A DNA stretch of 64,000 bases from Achromobacter sp. UMC46 (GCF_014170335.1 NZ_LZZS01000026.1:245177-309176), one strand, 5' to 3'; shown: positions 22,262 through 31,669, counted from the first letter of the stretch. Numbers and translations: made by a program. Notes: a model not told the origin generated them from the letters alone.

Positions 22262-23161
22262 ATGCACTTTCCTACCGTCGCCCTGATCGGCAGATACCAG
22301 GACACCGGCCTGGACACACCGCTGAGAGCCCTTGCGCACGCGCTGACGCAAGCGGGCAGGCACGTGCTCATCGACGCCGATACCGCCCGCAACACCGGCC
22401 TGACCGAATACCCGGTCGCGACCCTTGAAGAGATCGGCCAGCGCGCTTCGCTGGCCGTCGTGATGGGCGGCGACGGCACCGTGTTGGGCGCGGGCCGCCA
22501 CCTGGCGCCCTTCGGCGTGCCGCTGGTCGGCATCAACCATGGCCGGCTGGGCTTCATTACCGATATTCCGCTGCAAGACGCGCATGGCGCGCTGGCGCGT
22601 GTGCTGGAAGGCAGCTTCCAGATCGAAGAGCGCATGCTGCTGGAAGGCAGCGTGTGGCGCGGCGACCAGAAAATGTATTCGGCGTCGGCCTTGAACGACG
22701 TCGTGCTGAACCGCGCCGGACGCGGCGGCATGATCGAAGTGCGCGTCGAACTGGACGGCGCCTTCATGTATACGCAGCGCGCCGACGGCCTGATCATCGC
22801 CACCCCCACCGGTTCCACGGCCTACGCCCTGTCCGCCAACGGCCCCATCCTGCACCCCGGCATGAATGCCATGGTGCTAGTGCCCGTGGCGCCGCAAACG
22901 CTGTCGAACCGCCCCATCGTGATCCCCGACACCGGCGTGCTGAACATGACACTGACGGCGATGGGCCGCGTGGAAGTCGGCGCCAGCGTGCATTTCGACA
23001 TGCAGACCTGGTCGGACCTGCAACCCGGCGACCGCATCGTCGTGCAGCGCGCGCCCTATACCATCCGCTTCGTGCACCCCGAGGGCTACAGCTTCTTTTC
23101 CACCCTGCGCCGCAAGCTGCACTGGAACCTGATGCCCCAAGCCACCGACAACGTAGAGTAG
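22262..23161 (+). CDS. nadK: NAD kinase
   Basis: A 299-residue ATP-NAD kinase that makes NADP+. The diagnostic GGDGT motif is in VVMGGDGTVLGAGR, and NHGRLGFITD, LNDVVLNR and the GSTAYALSANGPILHP block are all conserved. The start at MHFPTVALIGRYQ is the family start. It is followed 13 bp later by recN, a common pairing, and is divergent from hrcA. Confidence 0.97.
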   Translation: MHFPTVALIGRYQDTGLDTPLRALAHALTQAGRHVLIDADTARNTGLTEYPVATLEEIGQRASLAVVMGGDGTVLGAGRHLAPFGVPLVGINHGRLGFITDIPLQDAHGALARVLEGSFQIEERMLLEGSVWRGDQKMYSASALNDVVLNRAGRGGMIEVRVELDGAFMYTQRADGLIIATPTGSTAYALSANGPILHPGMNAMVLVPVAPQTLSNRPIVIPDTGVLNMTLTAMGRVEVGASVHFDMQTWSDLQPGDRIVVQRAPYTIRFVHPEGYSFFSTLRRKLHWNLMPQATDNVE

Positions 23162-23174
23162 TAAGCGCCCCGTC

Positions 23175-24836
23175 ATGCTGCGCACCCTGCATATCCGCGA
23201 CTTCGTCATCGTCGAACAGACCGAGATCCATTTCGGCCCCGGCTTCACCGTCTTCTCCGGCGAGACCGGCGCGGGCAAATCCATCCTGATCGACGCGCTG
23301 GCGTTGGCGCTGGGCGAACGCGGCGACGCCAGCATGCTGCGCGAAGGCGCGCCGCGCGCCGACATCACGGCGGTGTTCGACACGCCCAAGGCGCTGCACG
23401 CCTGGCTGGCCGAACGCGAGATCGACGCCGACGACGAACTGTCGCTGCGCCGCGTCGTCGATGCGCAAGGCCGCAGCCGCGCCTATATCAACGGCACGCC
23501 CGCCACCGTGGGCCAACTGCGGGAACTCGGCGACAGCCTGGTCGATATCCACGGCCAGCACGCCCATCAAAGCCTGATGCGCCCCGAGGCCCAGCGCGAC
23601 CTGCTGGACGCCCACGGCGGCCACGCCGTACTGCGGCAGACGGTCGGCCAAGCCTGGAAGCAATGGCGCGCGCTGGCGCGGCAGCTGGAAGCCGCCGAAA
23701 AAGACGCGGCCAGTCTGGCCACCGAACGCGACCGCCTGCAATGGCTGGTCCAAGAACTGGACCAGTTGGCGTTGGGCCCCGACGAATGGGACGCGCTGCA
23801 ATCCGAGCACACGCGCCTGTCGCACTCCCAATCGCTGCTGGACGGCGCGTCGCAGATCCTGGAAGCGCTGGACGGCGAAGGCGATTCCGCGCATCACCGC
23901 ATCACGTCGGCCAACCACCGGATCCAGCAGATGCTGCGGCACGACCCCGGCCTGCAAGGCGTGCACGATGAACTGGAATCCGCCCGCATTGCCATCAGCG
24001 AAGCGGTGTCTGACCTGAACAATTACGTCAGCCGCGTCGACCTGGACCCCAAGCGCCTGGCCGACGTGGAATCACGGCTGAGCCTGGTGTTCGAGACCGC
24101 GCGCAAATTCCGGGTCGAACCCGACGCGCTGTGCGAACTGCGCGACTCGCTGCACGCCGAACTGGCGGCCTTGCAAGCCGCGGGCGACATCGAGGCGTTG
24201 CGCGCCCAGTCCACCGACGCCCAGGCGCAATATGATGCCGCGGCCGCCAAGCTGACCGCCGCCCGCCGCAAAGTCGCGAAAGACCTCGGCAAGCAAGTCA
24301 CGCAGGCCATGCAGACGCTGGCCATGCAGGGCGGCAAGTTCGAGCCCACGCTGGCGGCCGCCGCGCCCTCCGCGCACGGCAACGAGCAGGTCGAATTTCT
24401 GGTGGCCGGCCATGCCGGCACCACGCCCCGCCCCCTGGCCAAAGTGGCCTCGGGCGGTGAACTGTCGCGCATCTCGCTGGCGCTGTCCGTCATCGCAAGC
24501 CGCGCGGCCCGCGTCCCGACGCTGATTTTCGACGAGGTCGACAGCGGCGTCGGCGGCGCGGTGGCCGAAGCGGTCGGCAAGCTGCTGCGCGAACTGGGCG
24601 AACGCCATCAGGTGCTGTGCGTCACCCACCTGCCGCAGGTCGCCGCCTGCGGCAACAACCAGTTCCTGGTCAGCAAGACCGAATCGCGCGGCACCACCCG
24701 CTCCAGCATCGAAGCGCTGGACGCCCCGGCCCGGGTCGAAGAGATCGCCCGGATGCTGGGCGGGATCACCCTCACTGCCACCACGCGCGAACACGCCCGC
24801 GAAATGCTGGAGGGCTTCGGCCAACCCGCCGCCTGA
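23175..24836 (+). CDS. recN: DNA repair protein RecN
   Basis: A 553-residue SMC-like ATPase for double-strand break repair. Walker A is GETGAGKS near residue 34, in MLRTLHIRDFVIVEQ...FSGETGAGKS. The central antiparallel coiled coil runs from about 160 to 370, and the C-terminal part has the ABC signature KVASGGELSRISLAL and Walker B TLIFDEVDSGVGG. HLPQVAACGNNQFLVSK is also typical. Likely co-transcribed with nadK; I see no clear LexA box in the short gap. Confidence 0.97.
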   Translation: MLRTLHIRDFVIVEQTEIHFGPGFTVFSGETGAGKSILIDALALALGERGDASMLREGAPRADITAVFDTPKALHAWLAEREIDADDELSLRRVVDAQGRSRAYINGTPATVGQLRELGDSLVDIHGQHAHQSLMRPEAQRDLLDAHGGHAVLRQTVGQAWKQWRALARQLEAAEKDAASLATERDRLQWLVQELDQLALGPDEWDALQSEHTRLSHSQSLLDGASQILEALDGEGDSAHHRITSANHRIQQMLRHDPGLQGVHDELESARIAISEAVSDLNNYVSRVDLDPKRLADVESRLSLVFETARKFRVEPDALCELRDSLHAELAALQAAGDIEALRAQSTDAQAQYDAAAAKLTAARRKVAKDLGKQVTQAMQTLAMQGGKFEPTLAAAAPSAHGNEQVEFLVAGHAGTTPRPLAKVASGGELSRISLALSVIASRAARVPTLIFDEVDSGVGGAVAEAVGKLLRELGERHQVLCVTHLPQVAACGNNQFLVSKTESRGTTRSSIEALDAPARVEEIARMLGGITLTATTREHAREMLEGFGQPAA

Positions 24837-24854
24837 TCGCTATCCGCCTCCCAA

Positions 24855-24887
24855 TAAACCCCGTGGCCGTGCCCGGGGTTTTTTATT
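24855..24887 (+). terminator. Terminator after recN
   Basis: AAACCCCG/CGGGGTTT stem followed by a T-run, 20 bp after the recN stop. Confidence 0.85.
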
Positions 24888-24896
24888 TGCCGCCCA

Positions 24897-24928
24897 ACAA
24901 AAAGCCCCTTCTAAGGGAAGGGGCTTTG
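24897..24928 (-). terminator. Terminator after fur
   Basis: AAAGCCCCTTC/GAAGGGGCTTT stem with a short loop, followed by TTTTTG on the minus strand. It lies 57 bp beyond the fur stop. Confidence 0.82.
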
Positions 24929-24984
24929 AGACTCACGAGCCCGCGGCGAGCGCGGCCGAAGGCCGTGGGACGGACGCGCGCGGC

Positions 24985-25404
24985 TTAGCGGCCTTTCAGG
25001 CAGCTGCCGCAGATGCCGTACAGCACCATCGCGTGGCTTTCCAGCGCGAAGCCGTTGTCTTTGGCGATCTTTTGCTGCCGCTTTTCGATGTCCGGGTCCG
25101 AAAACTCGACCACCTTGCCGCAGTTCGTGCAGATCAGGTGATCGTGGTGATCGCCGTCATTGAGCTCGAACACGGCCTTGCCGCTGTCGAACTGGCTGCG
25201 GGCAAGGATGCCTGCCTGTTCGAACTGCGTCAGCACGCGGTAGACGGTCGCCAGGCCGATTTCGACGTTTTCGCCGATCAGCGCGCGATAGACGTCTTCG
25301 GCGCTCAGGTGGCGCTGGTCGGATTTACGGAAAATATCAAGAATTTTCAGGCGGGGAAAAGTCGCCTTCAAACCCATGTTCTTCAGTTCGCTTTGGTCGC
25401 TCAT
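24985..25404 (-). CDS. fur: Ferric uptake regulator Fur
   Basis: A 139-residue iron-responsive repressor. The DNA-binding winged helix has [27 protein letters not shown] at about 32-58. The metal-site region is [19 protein letters not shown] and a second Cys pair is ICGSCLKGR at the C-terminus. The start [18 protein letters not shown] is the family start. Divergent from bamE, as in Bordetella, Neisseria and Burkholderia. Confidence 0.97.
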   Translation of the reverse strand: MSDQSELKNMGLKATFPRLKILDIFRKSDQRHLSAEDVYRALIGENVEIGLATVYRVLTQFEQAGILARSQFDSGKAVFELNDGDHHDHLICTNCGKVVEFSDPDIEKRQQKIAKDNGFALESHAMVLYGICGSCLKGR

Positions 25405-25555
25405 GGTGTAATCGCTCTCCGTCCGCGTTGGCATGGGCAAGGATGTGGGGCGCGCCGCGAGCCGGCTCCCCTGAATTCATGCCGCCCCGCGGAACTATCC
25501 TTATGAAACCTTTATGATAACGGTTTTGTCTGCTTCCAAATAATAGGGGCGCGTA

Positions 25556-26098
25556 GTGTCCATGATTGCACGAATTCCCTCCCGCTCGCTGAAGACCGGA
25601 TTGGCCGTTGCCGCCCTGGCCGTCGCCCTTGCCGGCTGCTCCGGGGACAAGTGGGGCTTCCCCTACAAGGCCGGCGTCCAGCAAGGCAACTGGATCACCC
25701 AGGAACAAGTCGCCCTGCTGCAGCCCGGCATGACGCGCGAACAGGTGCGTTTTGCGCTCGGCAGCCCCACGCTGACCAGCGTGCTGCACGCCAATCGCTG
25801 GGACTACCCGTACTACTACAAGCCCGGCTACGGCGAAGCCCGTGAACGCAAGTTCACCGTCTGGTTCGAAAACGACCGGCTGACCCGCTGGGAGGGCGAC
25901 AAGCAGCCCGACCTGCAACCCTATCAGCTGAATGCGCCCAGCGCCACGTCCGACGAAAAGTCCGACAAGCGCCTGGACCAGGACGAGGCCCGGCTGAAGG
26001 AAGAAGCGGAACAAAAGAAGCGTGATTCGGCCGCTCCGGTCAGCCCGTTGAACCAGTACCCCGGCCAGCCGGGCAACTCGCCCGAGCCGCTGCGCTAA
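25556..26098 (+). CDS. bamE: Outer-membrane assembly lipoprotein BamE (OmlA/SmpA)
   Basis: A lipoprotein of about 180 residues, a small subunit of the BAM complex that inserts outer-membrane proteins. The signal peptide ends in lipobox LAGC, and the SmpA/OmlA core has [21 protein letters not shown] and [30 protein letters not shown] long Lys/Glu/Pro-rich tail of about 60 residues extends beyond the usual core. Two starts are possible: GTG at 25556, with AGGGG six bases upstream (used here), or ATG at 25562. Eighteen bp before dapB. Confidence 0.93.
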   Translation: MSMIARIPSRSLKTGLAVAALAVALAGCSGDKWGFPYKAGVQQGNWITQEQVALLQPGMTREQVRFALGSPTLTSVLHANRWDYPYYYKPGYGEARERKFTVWFENDRLTRWEGDKQPDLQPYQLNAPSATSDEKSDKRLDQDEARLKEEAEQKKRDSAAPVSPLNQYPGQPGNSPEPLR

Positions 26099-26115
26099 CC
26101 CCAAGGATTCTCTAC

Positions 26116-26907
26116 ATGCGTATTGCAATTGCCGGCGCCAGCGGCCGTATGGGCCAGATGCTGATCGATGCCGTCCTCAAGTCCACCGGCCTGCAACTGA
26201 CGGTTGCGCTGGACCGCAAGGGCTCGACCGCCCTGGGCCAGGATGCCGGCGCACCGCTGGGCCAACAGACCGGCGTGCTCATCACCGACGACCTCGACGC
26301 CCTGGCCCAGGCCGACTGCCTGATCGACTTCACCCGCCCCGAAGGCACGCTCGAGCACTTGCAGGCCTGCGTCAAGCACGGCACGCGCGCCGTGATCGGC
26401 ACGACGGGCTTCGACGAGAGCGGCCGCGCCGCGATCGATGTCGCCGCGCAGAAGATCGCCATCGTGTTCGCGCCCAACATGAGCGTCGGCGTCAACGCCA
26501 CGCTCAAGCTGCTGGACATGGCTGCGCGCATCCTGAATTCCGGTTACGACGTCGAAGTGTTCGAAGCGCACCACCGCAACAAGGTCGACGCGCCGTCGGG
26601 CACCGCCTTGAAGATGGGCGAAACCATCGCATCGGCCTGGGACGTAGCCCTGCCGGACGTCGCCACCTGGAGCCGCCACGGCGACACCGGCGTGCGCAAG
26701 CCCGGCACCATCGGTTTCTCGGTCCTGCGCGGCGGCGACATCGTGGGCGATCACACGGTGTCGTTCTGCGGCATCGGCGAACGCATCGAGATCACCCACC
26801 GCTCGGCCAGCCGCGCCACCTACGCGGAAGGCGCGCTGCGCGCCGCGCGCTTCCTGGAAGACAAGCACAACGGCCTGTACGACATGCAATCGGTGCTGGG
26901 CCTCTAA
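26116..26907 (+). CDS. dapB: 4-hydroxy-tetrahydrodipicolinate reductase
   Basis: A 263-residue NAD(P)H-dependent enzyme of the diaminopimelate/lysine pathway. The cofactor loop is GASGRMGQ (residues 7-14), and the catalytic region is [23 protein letters not shown], with the active His and the substrate-binding Lys. VIGTTGFDE and [16 protein letters not shown] are also conserved. Eighteen bp after bamE, probably one operon, with a strong terminator after it. Confidence 0.98.
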   Translation: MRIAIAGASGRMGQMLIDAVLKSTGLQLTVALDRKGSTALGQDAGAPLGQQTGVLITDDLDALAQADCLIDFTRPEGTLEHLQACVKHGTRAVIGTTGFDESGRAAIDVAAQKIAIVFAPNMSVGVNATLKLLDMAARILNSGYDVEVFEAHHRNKVDAPSGTALKMGETIASAWDVALPDVATWSRHGDTGVRKPGTIGFSVLRGGDIVGDHTVSFCGIGERIEITHRSASRATYAEGALRAARFLEDKHNGLYDMQSVLGL

Positions 26908-26921
26908 CGTTCGGCAAACGC

Positions 26922-26949
26922 AAAAAAGGATCCCTAGGGATCCTTTTTT
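26922..26949. terminator. Bidirectional terminator between dapB and murB
   Basis: A perfect palindrome, AAAAGGATCC-CTAG-GGATCCTTTT, with longer A and T tracts on either side. It serves the convergent dapB and murB genes. Confidence 0.9.
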
Positions 26950-26988
26950 TTGCTCGCGAAAGGCGGTCTGGCGCGCGTCACCGGCCGT

Positions 26989-28035
26989 TCAGACCACCAC
27001 GGGCTCCGGCTCCAGCCTGACGCCATAGCGTTCGGCGACGGCCTGCTGGATCGCGTGCGCCAACCCCATGATGTCCGCCGCCGTGGCCCCGCCGCGGTTC
27101 ACCAGCACAAGCGCCTGACGGTCGTGCACGCCGGCCGCGCCCAACGCCCGCCCCTTCCAGCCGCATTGATCGATCAGCCAGCCCGCCGCCAGCTTGTAGC
27201 GGCCGTCCGGCTGGACGTAGGACACCAGCCCGGGAAAATGCGCCGCCAGGCTGTCACGCACATTGGCCGCCACGATGGGGTTCTTGAAGAAACTGCCTGC
27301 ATTGCCGGTCACGGCGGGGTCGGGCAGCTTGGCGCGGCGGATCTCGCACACCGCGTCGAAAACGTCGCGAGCCGTCGGCTCGCCTTGCACCAGCCGAGCA
27401 TGGCGCTGCAGGTCGGGATAGCCCAGCACGGGGCGCCACGGGCGGGGCAACGCGAAGCGCACGCTGACGATGACCCAGCGGCCCGGCGCATCGTGCTTGA
27501 ACGCGCTGTCGCGATAGGCGAAGCGGCAATCGTCGGCACGCATTTCAACCATGCGCCCGGCCGGCACGTCCCATGCGGTCAGGCTATGGAAGCGCGCGTC
27601 GAACTCCACGCCATAAGCGCCGATGTTCTGGACCGGTGCGGCCCCCACCGTTCCGGGGACAAGCGCCAGGTTCTCCAGGCCGTCCCAGCCATTGTCCACG
27701 CAAGCCGCAACGAAACCGTGCCAGTTCTCGCCGCCCGCCGCCTCGACCAGCCAGGCATCAGGCCGCGCCTCCAGCAGGCGTACGCCCTTGAACGCCACGC
27801 GGGCGACCAGGCCCGGCACCCGCTGGGGCAGCACCACATTGCTACCGCCGCCCAGCACCAGCAGGGAATCGGCCTGCCGCGCCAGATCCGACAACGCGGG
27901 CAATTGCGCGGGGTCGTCCAACGTGACGAACGCGCCGGCCTGGGACGCCAGCCCCAGCGTATTCAGCCGGGTCAGGTCTTGGGTGGCGGGGGTCAACGCA
28001 ACAGGCGCGGCGTTGGTGGCAGCGGGATTTGACAT
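26989..28035 (-). CDS. murB: UDP-N-acetylenolpyruvoylglucosamine reductase
   Basis: A 348-residue FAD enzyme that reduces enolpyruvyl-UDP-GlcNAc to UDP-MurNAc in peptidoglycan synthesis. FAD-binding motifs are [13 protein letters not shown] and [17 protein letters not shown]; the proton-donor serine is in [10 protein letters not shown]. The long type I form, as in E. coli, with the extra C-terminal loop. The N-terminus ([18 protein letters not shown]) is a short low-complexity extension. Divergent from tRNA-Gly. Confidence 0.96.
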   Translation of the reverse strand: MSNPAATNAAPVALTPATQDLTRLNTLGLASQAGAFVTLDDPAQLPALSDLARQADSLLVLGGGSNVVLPQRVPGLVARVAFKGVRLLEARPDAWLVEAAGGENWHGFVAACVDNGWDGLENLALVPGTVGAAPVQNIGAYGVEFDARFHSLTAWDVPAGRMVEMRADDCRFAYRDSAFKHDAPGRWVIVSVRFALPRPWRPVLGYPDLQRHARLVQGEPTARDVFDAVCEIRRAKLPDPAVTGNAGSFFKNPIVAANVRDSLAAHFPGLVSYVQPDGRYKLAAGWLIDQCGWKGRALGAAGVHDRQALVLVNRGGATAADIMGLAHAIQQAVAERYGVRLEPEPVVV

Positions 28036-28123
28036 GGGTGCTACTGGCTATGCTATAGTTTTGGTCTTCGCTCATATTACTTGATTGAGTGTTTGGGTTT
28101 GATGTTCACGCAACATCGCTCTC

Positions 28124-28152
28124 ATGACAAACTCGAAAAAATCATGTAAGAT
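28124..28152 (+). promoter_or_regulatory. Promoter of first tRNA-Gly gene
   Basis: ATGACA (-35), exact 17-bp spacer, TAAGAT (-10), then a GC-rich discriminator GCGCGCC, typical of stringently controlled stable-RNA promoters. The tRNA begins 77 bp after the -10. Confidence 0.65.
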
Positions 28153-28228
28153 GCGCGCCTTCTGATCGATAACCAAGTTGATCAGAGTGAATAAGAAAAA
28201 GGTTCTGGATCGTTTTTTCAGAATCTAC

Positions 28229-28304
28229 GCGGGAGTAGCTCAGTTGGTAGAGCGCAACCTTGCCAAGGTTGAGGTCGCGAGTTCGAGACTCGTCTCCCGC
28301 TCCA
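28229..28304 (+). tRNA. tRNA-Gly (anticodon GCC), copy 1
   Basis: A 76-nt cloverleaf. Acceptor stem GCGGGAG/CTCCCGC, then T and an encoded CCA. Anticodon stem CAACC/GGTTG with loop TTGCCAA gives GCC. The T arm has GTTCGAGAC. Identical in sequence to the copies at 30659 and 31670. Confidence 0.98.
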
Positions 28305-28347
28305 AATTCAGATTTGCAGCGTTTTCCTGAAAATTCTGCGAATCATT

Positions 28348-28372
28348 AAAAAGGGCCTGCGGGCCCTTTTTT
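28348..28372 (+). terminator. Terminator of tRNA-Gly copy 1
   Basis: AAAAAGGGCC-TGC-GGGCCCTTTTTT stem and T-run, 43 bp after the tRNA. Confidence 0.9.
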
Positions 28373-28388
28373 CATGCCCGCTCAATAC

Positions 28389-28440
28389 GCATGCACAGCG
28401 CATGCACAGCGCATGCATGGCGCACATGCATGCCGCACGA
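28389..28440. repeat. GCATGC-rich short direct repeats
   Basis: The unit GCATGCACAGC occurs twice in tandem, followed by GCATGCAT and a further ACATGCATGCC. This is a cluster of palindromic GCATGC/ATGCAT words just before the ankyrin-like gene. It is in-frame with the longer version of that ORF but looks non-coding. Confidence 0.8.
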
Positions 28441-28488
28441 GCACCACAGGCGCGGCGCATTGCCGCACATCGCGGTACATTCCCGGGC

Positions 28489-29670
28489 ATGCCGCGCTCC
28501 CATACCCCCGCCTTCAATCCATTGCTTGCTGTCTTATCCGGCCTGTCCCTGGTCGCGGGCGTTATCGCGGGCATTGCCGGCCTCGCCACGAATTCCACGG
28601 GTGGCATGTTCCCGAATCTGGCCTTGGCGCTGGGGTTGATGGGGCTGGGCCTGGGCAACGCCATTTCGTTCCTCTGCAATCTGCTGGCCTGGCGGCTGGG
28701 CGCGCGCTTGCGGTGGCTGCGGATCGTGCTGATCCTCCAAGCCCTGCCCACCATCGCCTTTGCCGCCATCGCATGCAAAGCCGTCTGGGACAACTTGCAG
28801 GACCGCCGCAGCCACCAGCAACGCGGCGCCGTCTGGAACGCGGTGCGCAGCGACGACGTCGCCGCCCTGACCTTGGCGCGGCAATCCTGCGGCACGGCAT
28901 GCCGCGAAGGAATCACCGACCAGGGCCTGCTGATGAACGCGACCATGGCGCGCGCCCATCAAGTGGCCAGCCACCTGATCGCGCAAGGCGCGACGGTCAG
29001 CGCCAGCCTGACCGCGCCCTCTATGGACCTGCACACCTGCGAAGGCCGGTACCTGCCGGCGCTTTCCGCCTTGAGCGTCGCGGTCGCGCAGCGCGACGAC
29101 GCGCTCGTGGCCCTGCTGCTGCCCGCAAGCGACATGGCGGCGCGGCGCGAGGCCATGTGGACAGCGGCGATGCTCGACCGCCTGGACACCGTGAAGGCGC
29201 TCGCCGCCAACGGCGTGCCGCTGACCTTGCGCGGCAAGACCCTGGACCAGAACGACACCCTGCTCGTGGCGGCCGCAAGCGGCGCCGCGACGACAGTCGG
29301 CCGATGGCTCATCGACACGCAGGGCTTGCCGGTAGACGCCATCATCAACGGACCCGATCCCTACCCCGGCACGGCCCCCATCGCCGCGCTGTCCGATTTC
29401 ATGCGCGATACGCAATCGCCGCGCGCAGCCGAGTTCCTGCGCCTGCTGCGCGCGCATGGCGCGGATCTGGACGCCCGGCCTCGCAACGGCGCCTCCGCGC
29501 TTGAGGAGGCCGTGCGCATCGGCAGAAAGCCGGTCGCGGCCCAATTGATCGACGCGGGCGCGGACCCGGCCCGCTTGCCGTCCGCGGCGCGAGCGCGTCT
29601 GGCCGAGCTGCTGGCCGGCCCGGACGAGCCGGCATTTCCCAAACGCCGGACGGATTGCGTTCCCCCCTGA
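28489..29670 (+). CDS. Membrane protein with ankyrin-like repeats
   Basis: A 393-residue protein of unknown function. The N-terminus has about three hydrophobic helices (PLLAVLSGLSLVAGVIAGIAG; LALALGLMGLGLGNAISFL; IVLILQALPTIAFAAIA), then a large soluble domain with degenerate ankyrin-type units such as VASHLIAQGATVSAS, DDALVALLL, DTVKALAANGVPLTLRG, AEFLRLLRAHGADLDARP and VAAQLIDAGADPARL. The start at MPRSHTPAFN is placed just before the first membrane segment, leaving out the GCATGC repeat region. It lies between tRNA-Gly copies and could be accessory. Confidence 0.7.
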   Translation: MPRSHTPAFNPLLAVLSGLSLVAGVIAGIAGLATNSTGGMFPNLALALGLMGLGLGNAISFLCNLLAWRLGARLRWLRIVLILQALPTIAFAAIACKAVWDNLQDRRSHQQRGAVWNAVRSDDVAALTLARQSCGTACREGITDQGLLMNATMARAHQVASHLIAQGATVSASLTAPSMDLHTCEGRYLPALSALSVAVAQRDDALVALLLPASDMAARREAMWTAAMLDRLDTVKALAANGVPLTLRGKTLDQNDTLLVAAASGAATTVGRWLIDTQGLPVDAIINGPDPYPGTAPIAALSDFMRDTQSPRAAEFLRLLRAHGADLDARPRNGASALEEAVRIGRKPVAAQLIDAGADPARLPSAARARLAELLAGPDEPAFPKRRTDCVPP

Positions 29671-29807
29671 GTTGCCGGATATCAAACCTTAGACGGACTC
29701 GGGCGCTGGCCGGGGCGCAGCCCTCCGCCTTGCTGGGCATAATCGACGGTCTTGCCGGCCGCGCGTGACGCACGCGCTCGCCGCCAACCCCCAAGGAGGC
29801 CAGCGCC

Positions 29808-30518
29808 ATGATGGGAATCCGCCGCGCAGTGCTGCTGCACCGTTTGAAAACCGCCAGCTACGCGATCGGTTCGGTCGTCTTGATCAGCTGGGTCACCGAT
29901 GCGCTGAACGAAGGGCTCATGTTCAAGCCCGTGCTGCGCTACTTCTACCCGGCCGCGGTTGAAAACTACCTGCACCCGTTCACCGACCGCCCCAGCCTGA
30001 TGATCTGGCTGATGCCCTTGCTGTTGGCGTTGCTGCTGATGTTCGTGTCTTCGATGATGACGGTGCATCACTTCAAACGACGCGTCCTTTACCGGATGAG
30101 CCCACCGGTCGCCTCTCCGAAACCGGACCACCTGATCACGCTTGCGACCGGCGACCAGACGTTGCGCGACCTTCCGCCCGACGCGCGAGGCCCCACGCTG
30201 CATGCGCTGTACCGGCAAGCCGGCGACCTGGCGCCACTGGAAGCCGCTTGCGCCGCCGCCGGCATCACGCTGCATGCGCGCCCCCTGCCCGATACCGCAG
30301 ACATCCGCCAGCTGACTCTGCGGCTTGACCGGATCCTCGCGCAGATACGCCGCAAGGCGGGCCCTGCCGCGAGCATCGCATTCGACCTGAGCAGCCTGTC
30401 GCCGGAACTGGCCAGCGCGGCTACGATCGCGTGCCTGGAAAACAGCGTGATGCTGTGCTATCTGGACACGCAAAAGCAGCTGCGCGCGCACCGCGTCATT
30501 TGTGAAATAAGCGATTGA
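29808..30518 (+). CDS. Hypothetical membrane protein, two TM segments
   Basis: A 236-residue protein not matching a family I know. TM helices are at about 17-32 (IGSVVLISWVTDAL, weak) and 66-88 (LMIWLMPLLLALLLMFVSSM). The remaining C-terminal 140 residues are soluble and alpha/beta-like, including LITLATGDQTLRDLPPDARGP and IAFDLSSLSPELASAATIACLENSVMLC split by short loops. GGAGG lies ten bases before the ATG. It lies between tRNA-Gly copies 1 and 2. Confidence 0.65.
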   Translation: MMGIRRAVLLHRLKTASYAIGSVVLISWVTDALNEGLMFKPVLRYFYPAAVENYLHPFTDRPSLMIWLMPLLLALLLMFVSSMMTVHHFKRRVLYRMSPPVASPKPDHLITLATGDQTLRDLPPDARGPTLHALYRQAGDLAPLEAACAAAGITLHARPLPDTADIRQLTLRLDRILAQIRRKAGPAASIAFDLSSLSPELASAATIACLENSVMLCYLDTQKQLRAHRVICEISD

Positions 30519-30585
30519 GGACGCGGCCCCGATCATGAAATCCGGGCCCGCGCCCCTCGCCGCGTGCAAACTTTTAAAATTTCTG

Positions 30586-30591
30586 TATACT
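30586..30591 (+). promoter_or_regulatory. -10 element of second tRNA-Gly promoter
   Basis: TATACT preceded by TG, with an A/T-rich spacer (TTTTAAAATTT) and a weak -35 (GTGCAA at 16 bp). The tRNA starts 68 bp downstream. Confidence 0.5.
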
Positions 30592-30658
30592 TCCGCCTCT
30601 CTTGCAAAGAACAACGTTTCGGGTTGCACAAATCCAGATGTTTTCAGCGCGGGAAAAT

Positions 30659-30734
30659 GCGGGAGTAGCTCAGTTGGTAGAGCGCAACCTTGCCAAGGTT
30701 GAGGTCGCGAGTTCGAGACTCGTCTCCCGCTCCA
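30659..30734 (+). tRNA. tRNA-Gly (anticodon GCC), copy 2
   Basis: Identical 76-nt sequence to copy 1, with encoded CCA. Flanking sequences differ from copies 1 and 3, so only the tRNA itself is shared. Confidence 0.98.
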
Positions 30735-30740
30735 CATTCA

Positions 30741-30772
30741 AAAAGGCCCAGACTTCGGTTTGGGCCTTTTGC
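30741..30772 (+). terminator. Terminator of tRNA-Gly copy 2
   Basis: AAAAGGCCCA/TGGGCCTTTT stem with loop GACTTCGGTT, six bp after the tRNA. Confidence 0.9.
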
Positions 30773-30821
30773 TTTGTATTCGGGTTTAGCAATGGCGGAT
30801 TTAGCAAAGAGGACATAGGCG

Positions 30822-31436
30822 ATGGACAGCGTATTAATCCTGCTGATGGTGGCCTTGGCATGGCAAGTGTTGCGCGTGCGCTACCAGCGCGCGCGCATCG
30901 CCTTGCTGGGGCGGCATTTGGGCAGCTTGCAGCTTGAGCGTCACATGGAAACGTTGACGCAAGGCTACTCCCGCGCCATTCGCGAAGAATCCGAATCGCG
31001 CCAGCTGCAGGTGCTGGAAACTTTTGCCCAGACCGAACGCGCCATGGCATCACAGGCAAACTCGCTGGCCAACGCGATGCAAAAGGAAAGCCCGCAGGCC
31101 GCTCGCGTATCCACGCTCTCGCTTTGCGTGCCGTACATCGAACGCTTTGTTCCTGCGGCAACCCGGGATTTTCGTGAACTGCTGCACATCCACGCAGCCG
31201 GCCTGCGTCACGTCGTGGACAACGAAGATCACCTGGACGCGAAAGCCCGCGCGTTCCAACTCTCGGCAGAGCTATATCTGCTGCAGCACAGCTGCCATTG
31301 GTTCTGCAAATCTCGCGCAGTGGCCGATGCGCGATTGATGCTGCGGCATCAGGTCAACCATCAAAAAGTGCTGGAATCGGTATCTGCGGCGACCCGCTAC
31401 GCCTATCAGCAATGGCAGCGTGGCGATAAACGCTAA
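30822..31436 (+). CDS. Hypothetical membrane-anchored protein, 204 aa
   Basis: One N-terminal TM helix (SVLILLMVALAWQVL, residues 3-17), then a basic region and a mostly helical soluble domain of about 170 residues rich in Gln, Ala and Arg, likely coiled coil at about 35-85 (LQLERHMETLTQGYSRA, LETFAQTERAMASQAN). Cysteine pairs are LCVPY and HSCHWFC. No known family. It is between tRNA-Gly copies 2 and 3 and has its own short leader, so its role is unknown. Confidence 0.6.
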   Translation: MDSVLILLMVALAWQVLRVRYQRARIALLGRHLGSLQLERHMETLTQGYSRAIREESESRQLQVLETFAQTERAMASQANSLANAMQKESPQAARVSTLSLCVPYIERFVPAATRDFRELLHIHAAGLRHVVDNEDHLDAKARAFQLSAELYLLQHSCHWFCKSRAVADARLMLRHQVNHQKVLESVSAATRYAYQQWQRGDKR

Positions 31437-31452
31437 CTCCGCCTGCCCCTTT

Positions 31453-31482
31453 TCCACACAAGCCAAAATTTTCGTGTATAAT
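31453..31482 (+). promoter_or_regulatory. Candidate promoter of third tRNA-Gly gene
   Basis: TCCACA (-35), 18-bp spacer, perfect TATAAT (-10) at 31477-31482. The tRNA starts 188 bp downstream, an unusually long leader that contains a 16-bp tandem repeat. Confidence 0.5.
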
Positions 31483-31596
31483 TGCTGTCTTTGGTGGAGA
31501 CGGGTTCAGCGATAACTTCAAACAACCAGCAAGCAGAGAGCAAGCGAAAAGCAGCAAAAAGCTTCTGCAGACCTTCACCAAACATGCAGCGATGCA

Positions 31597-31644
31597 TGCG
31601 GTACTGAAATAATGCGGTATTGAAATACTGCGGTACTGAAATAG
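31597..31644. repeat. Three-copy 16-bp tandem repeat in tRNA leader
   Basis: TGCGGTACTGAAATAA, TGCGGTATTGAAATAC and TGCGGTACTGAAATAG: three near-identical 16-bp units, head to tail, just before tRNA-Gly copy 3. The sequence is A/T-rich compared with the neighbours. Confidence 0.9.
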
Positions 31645-31669
31645 GTACCAAGCAATACAGCAGTACAAA

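Noticed and set aside
25495..25550. Possible Fur box between fur and bamE
   Set aside because: ATGATAACGG resembles part of the Fur consensus, but the match to the 19-bp palindrome is poor.
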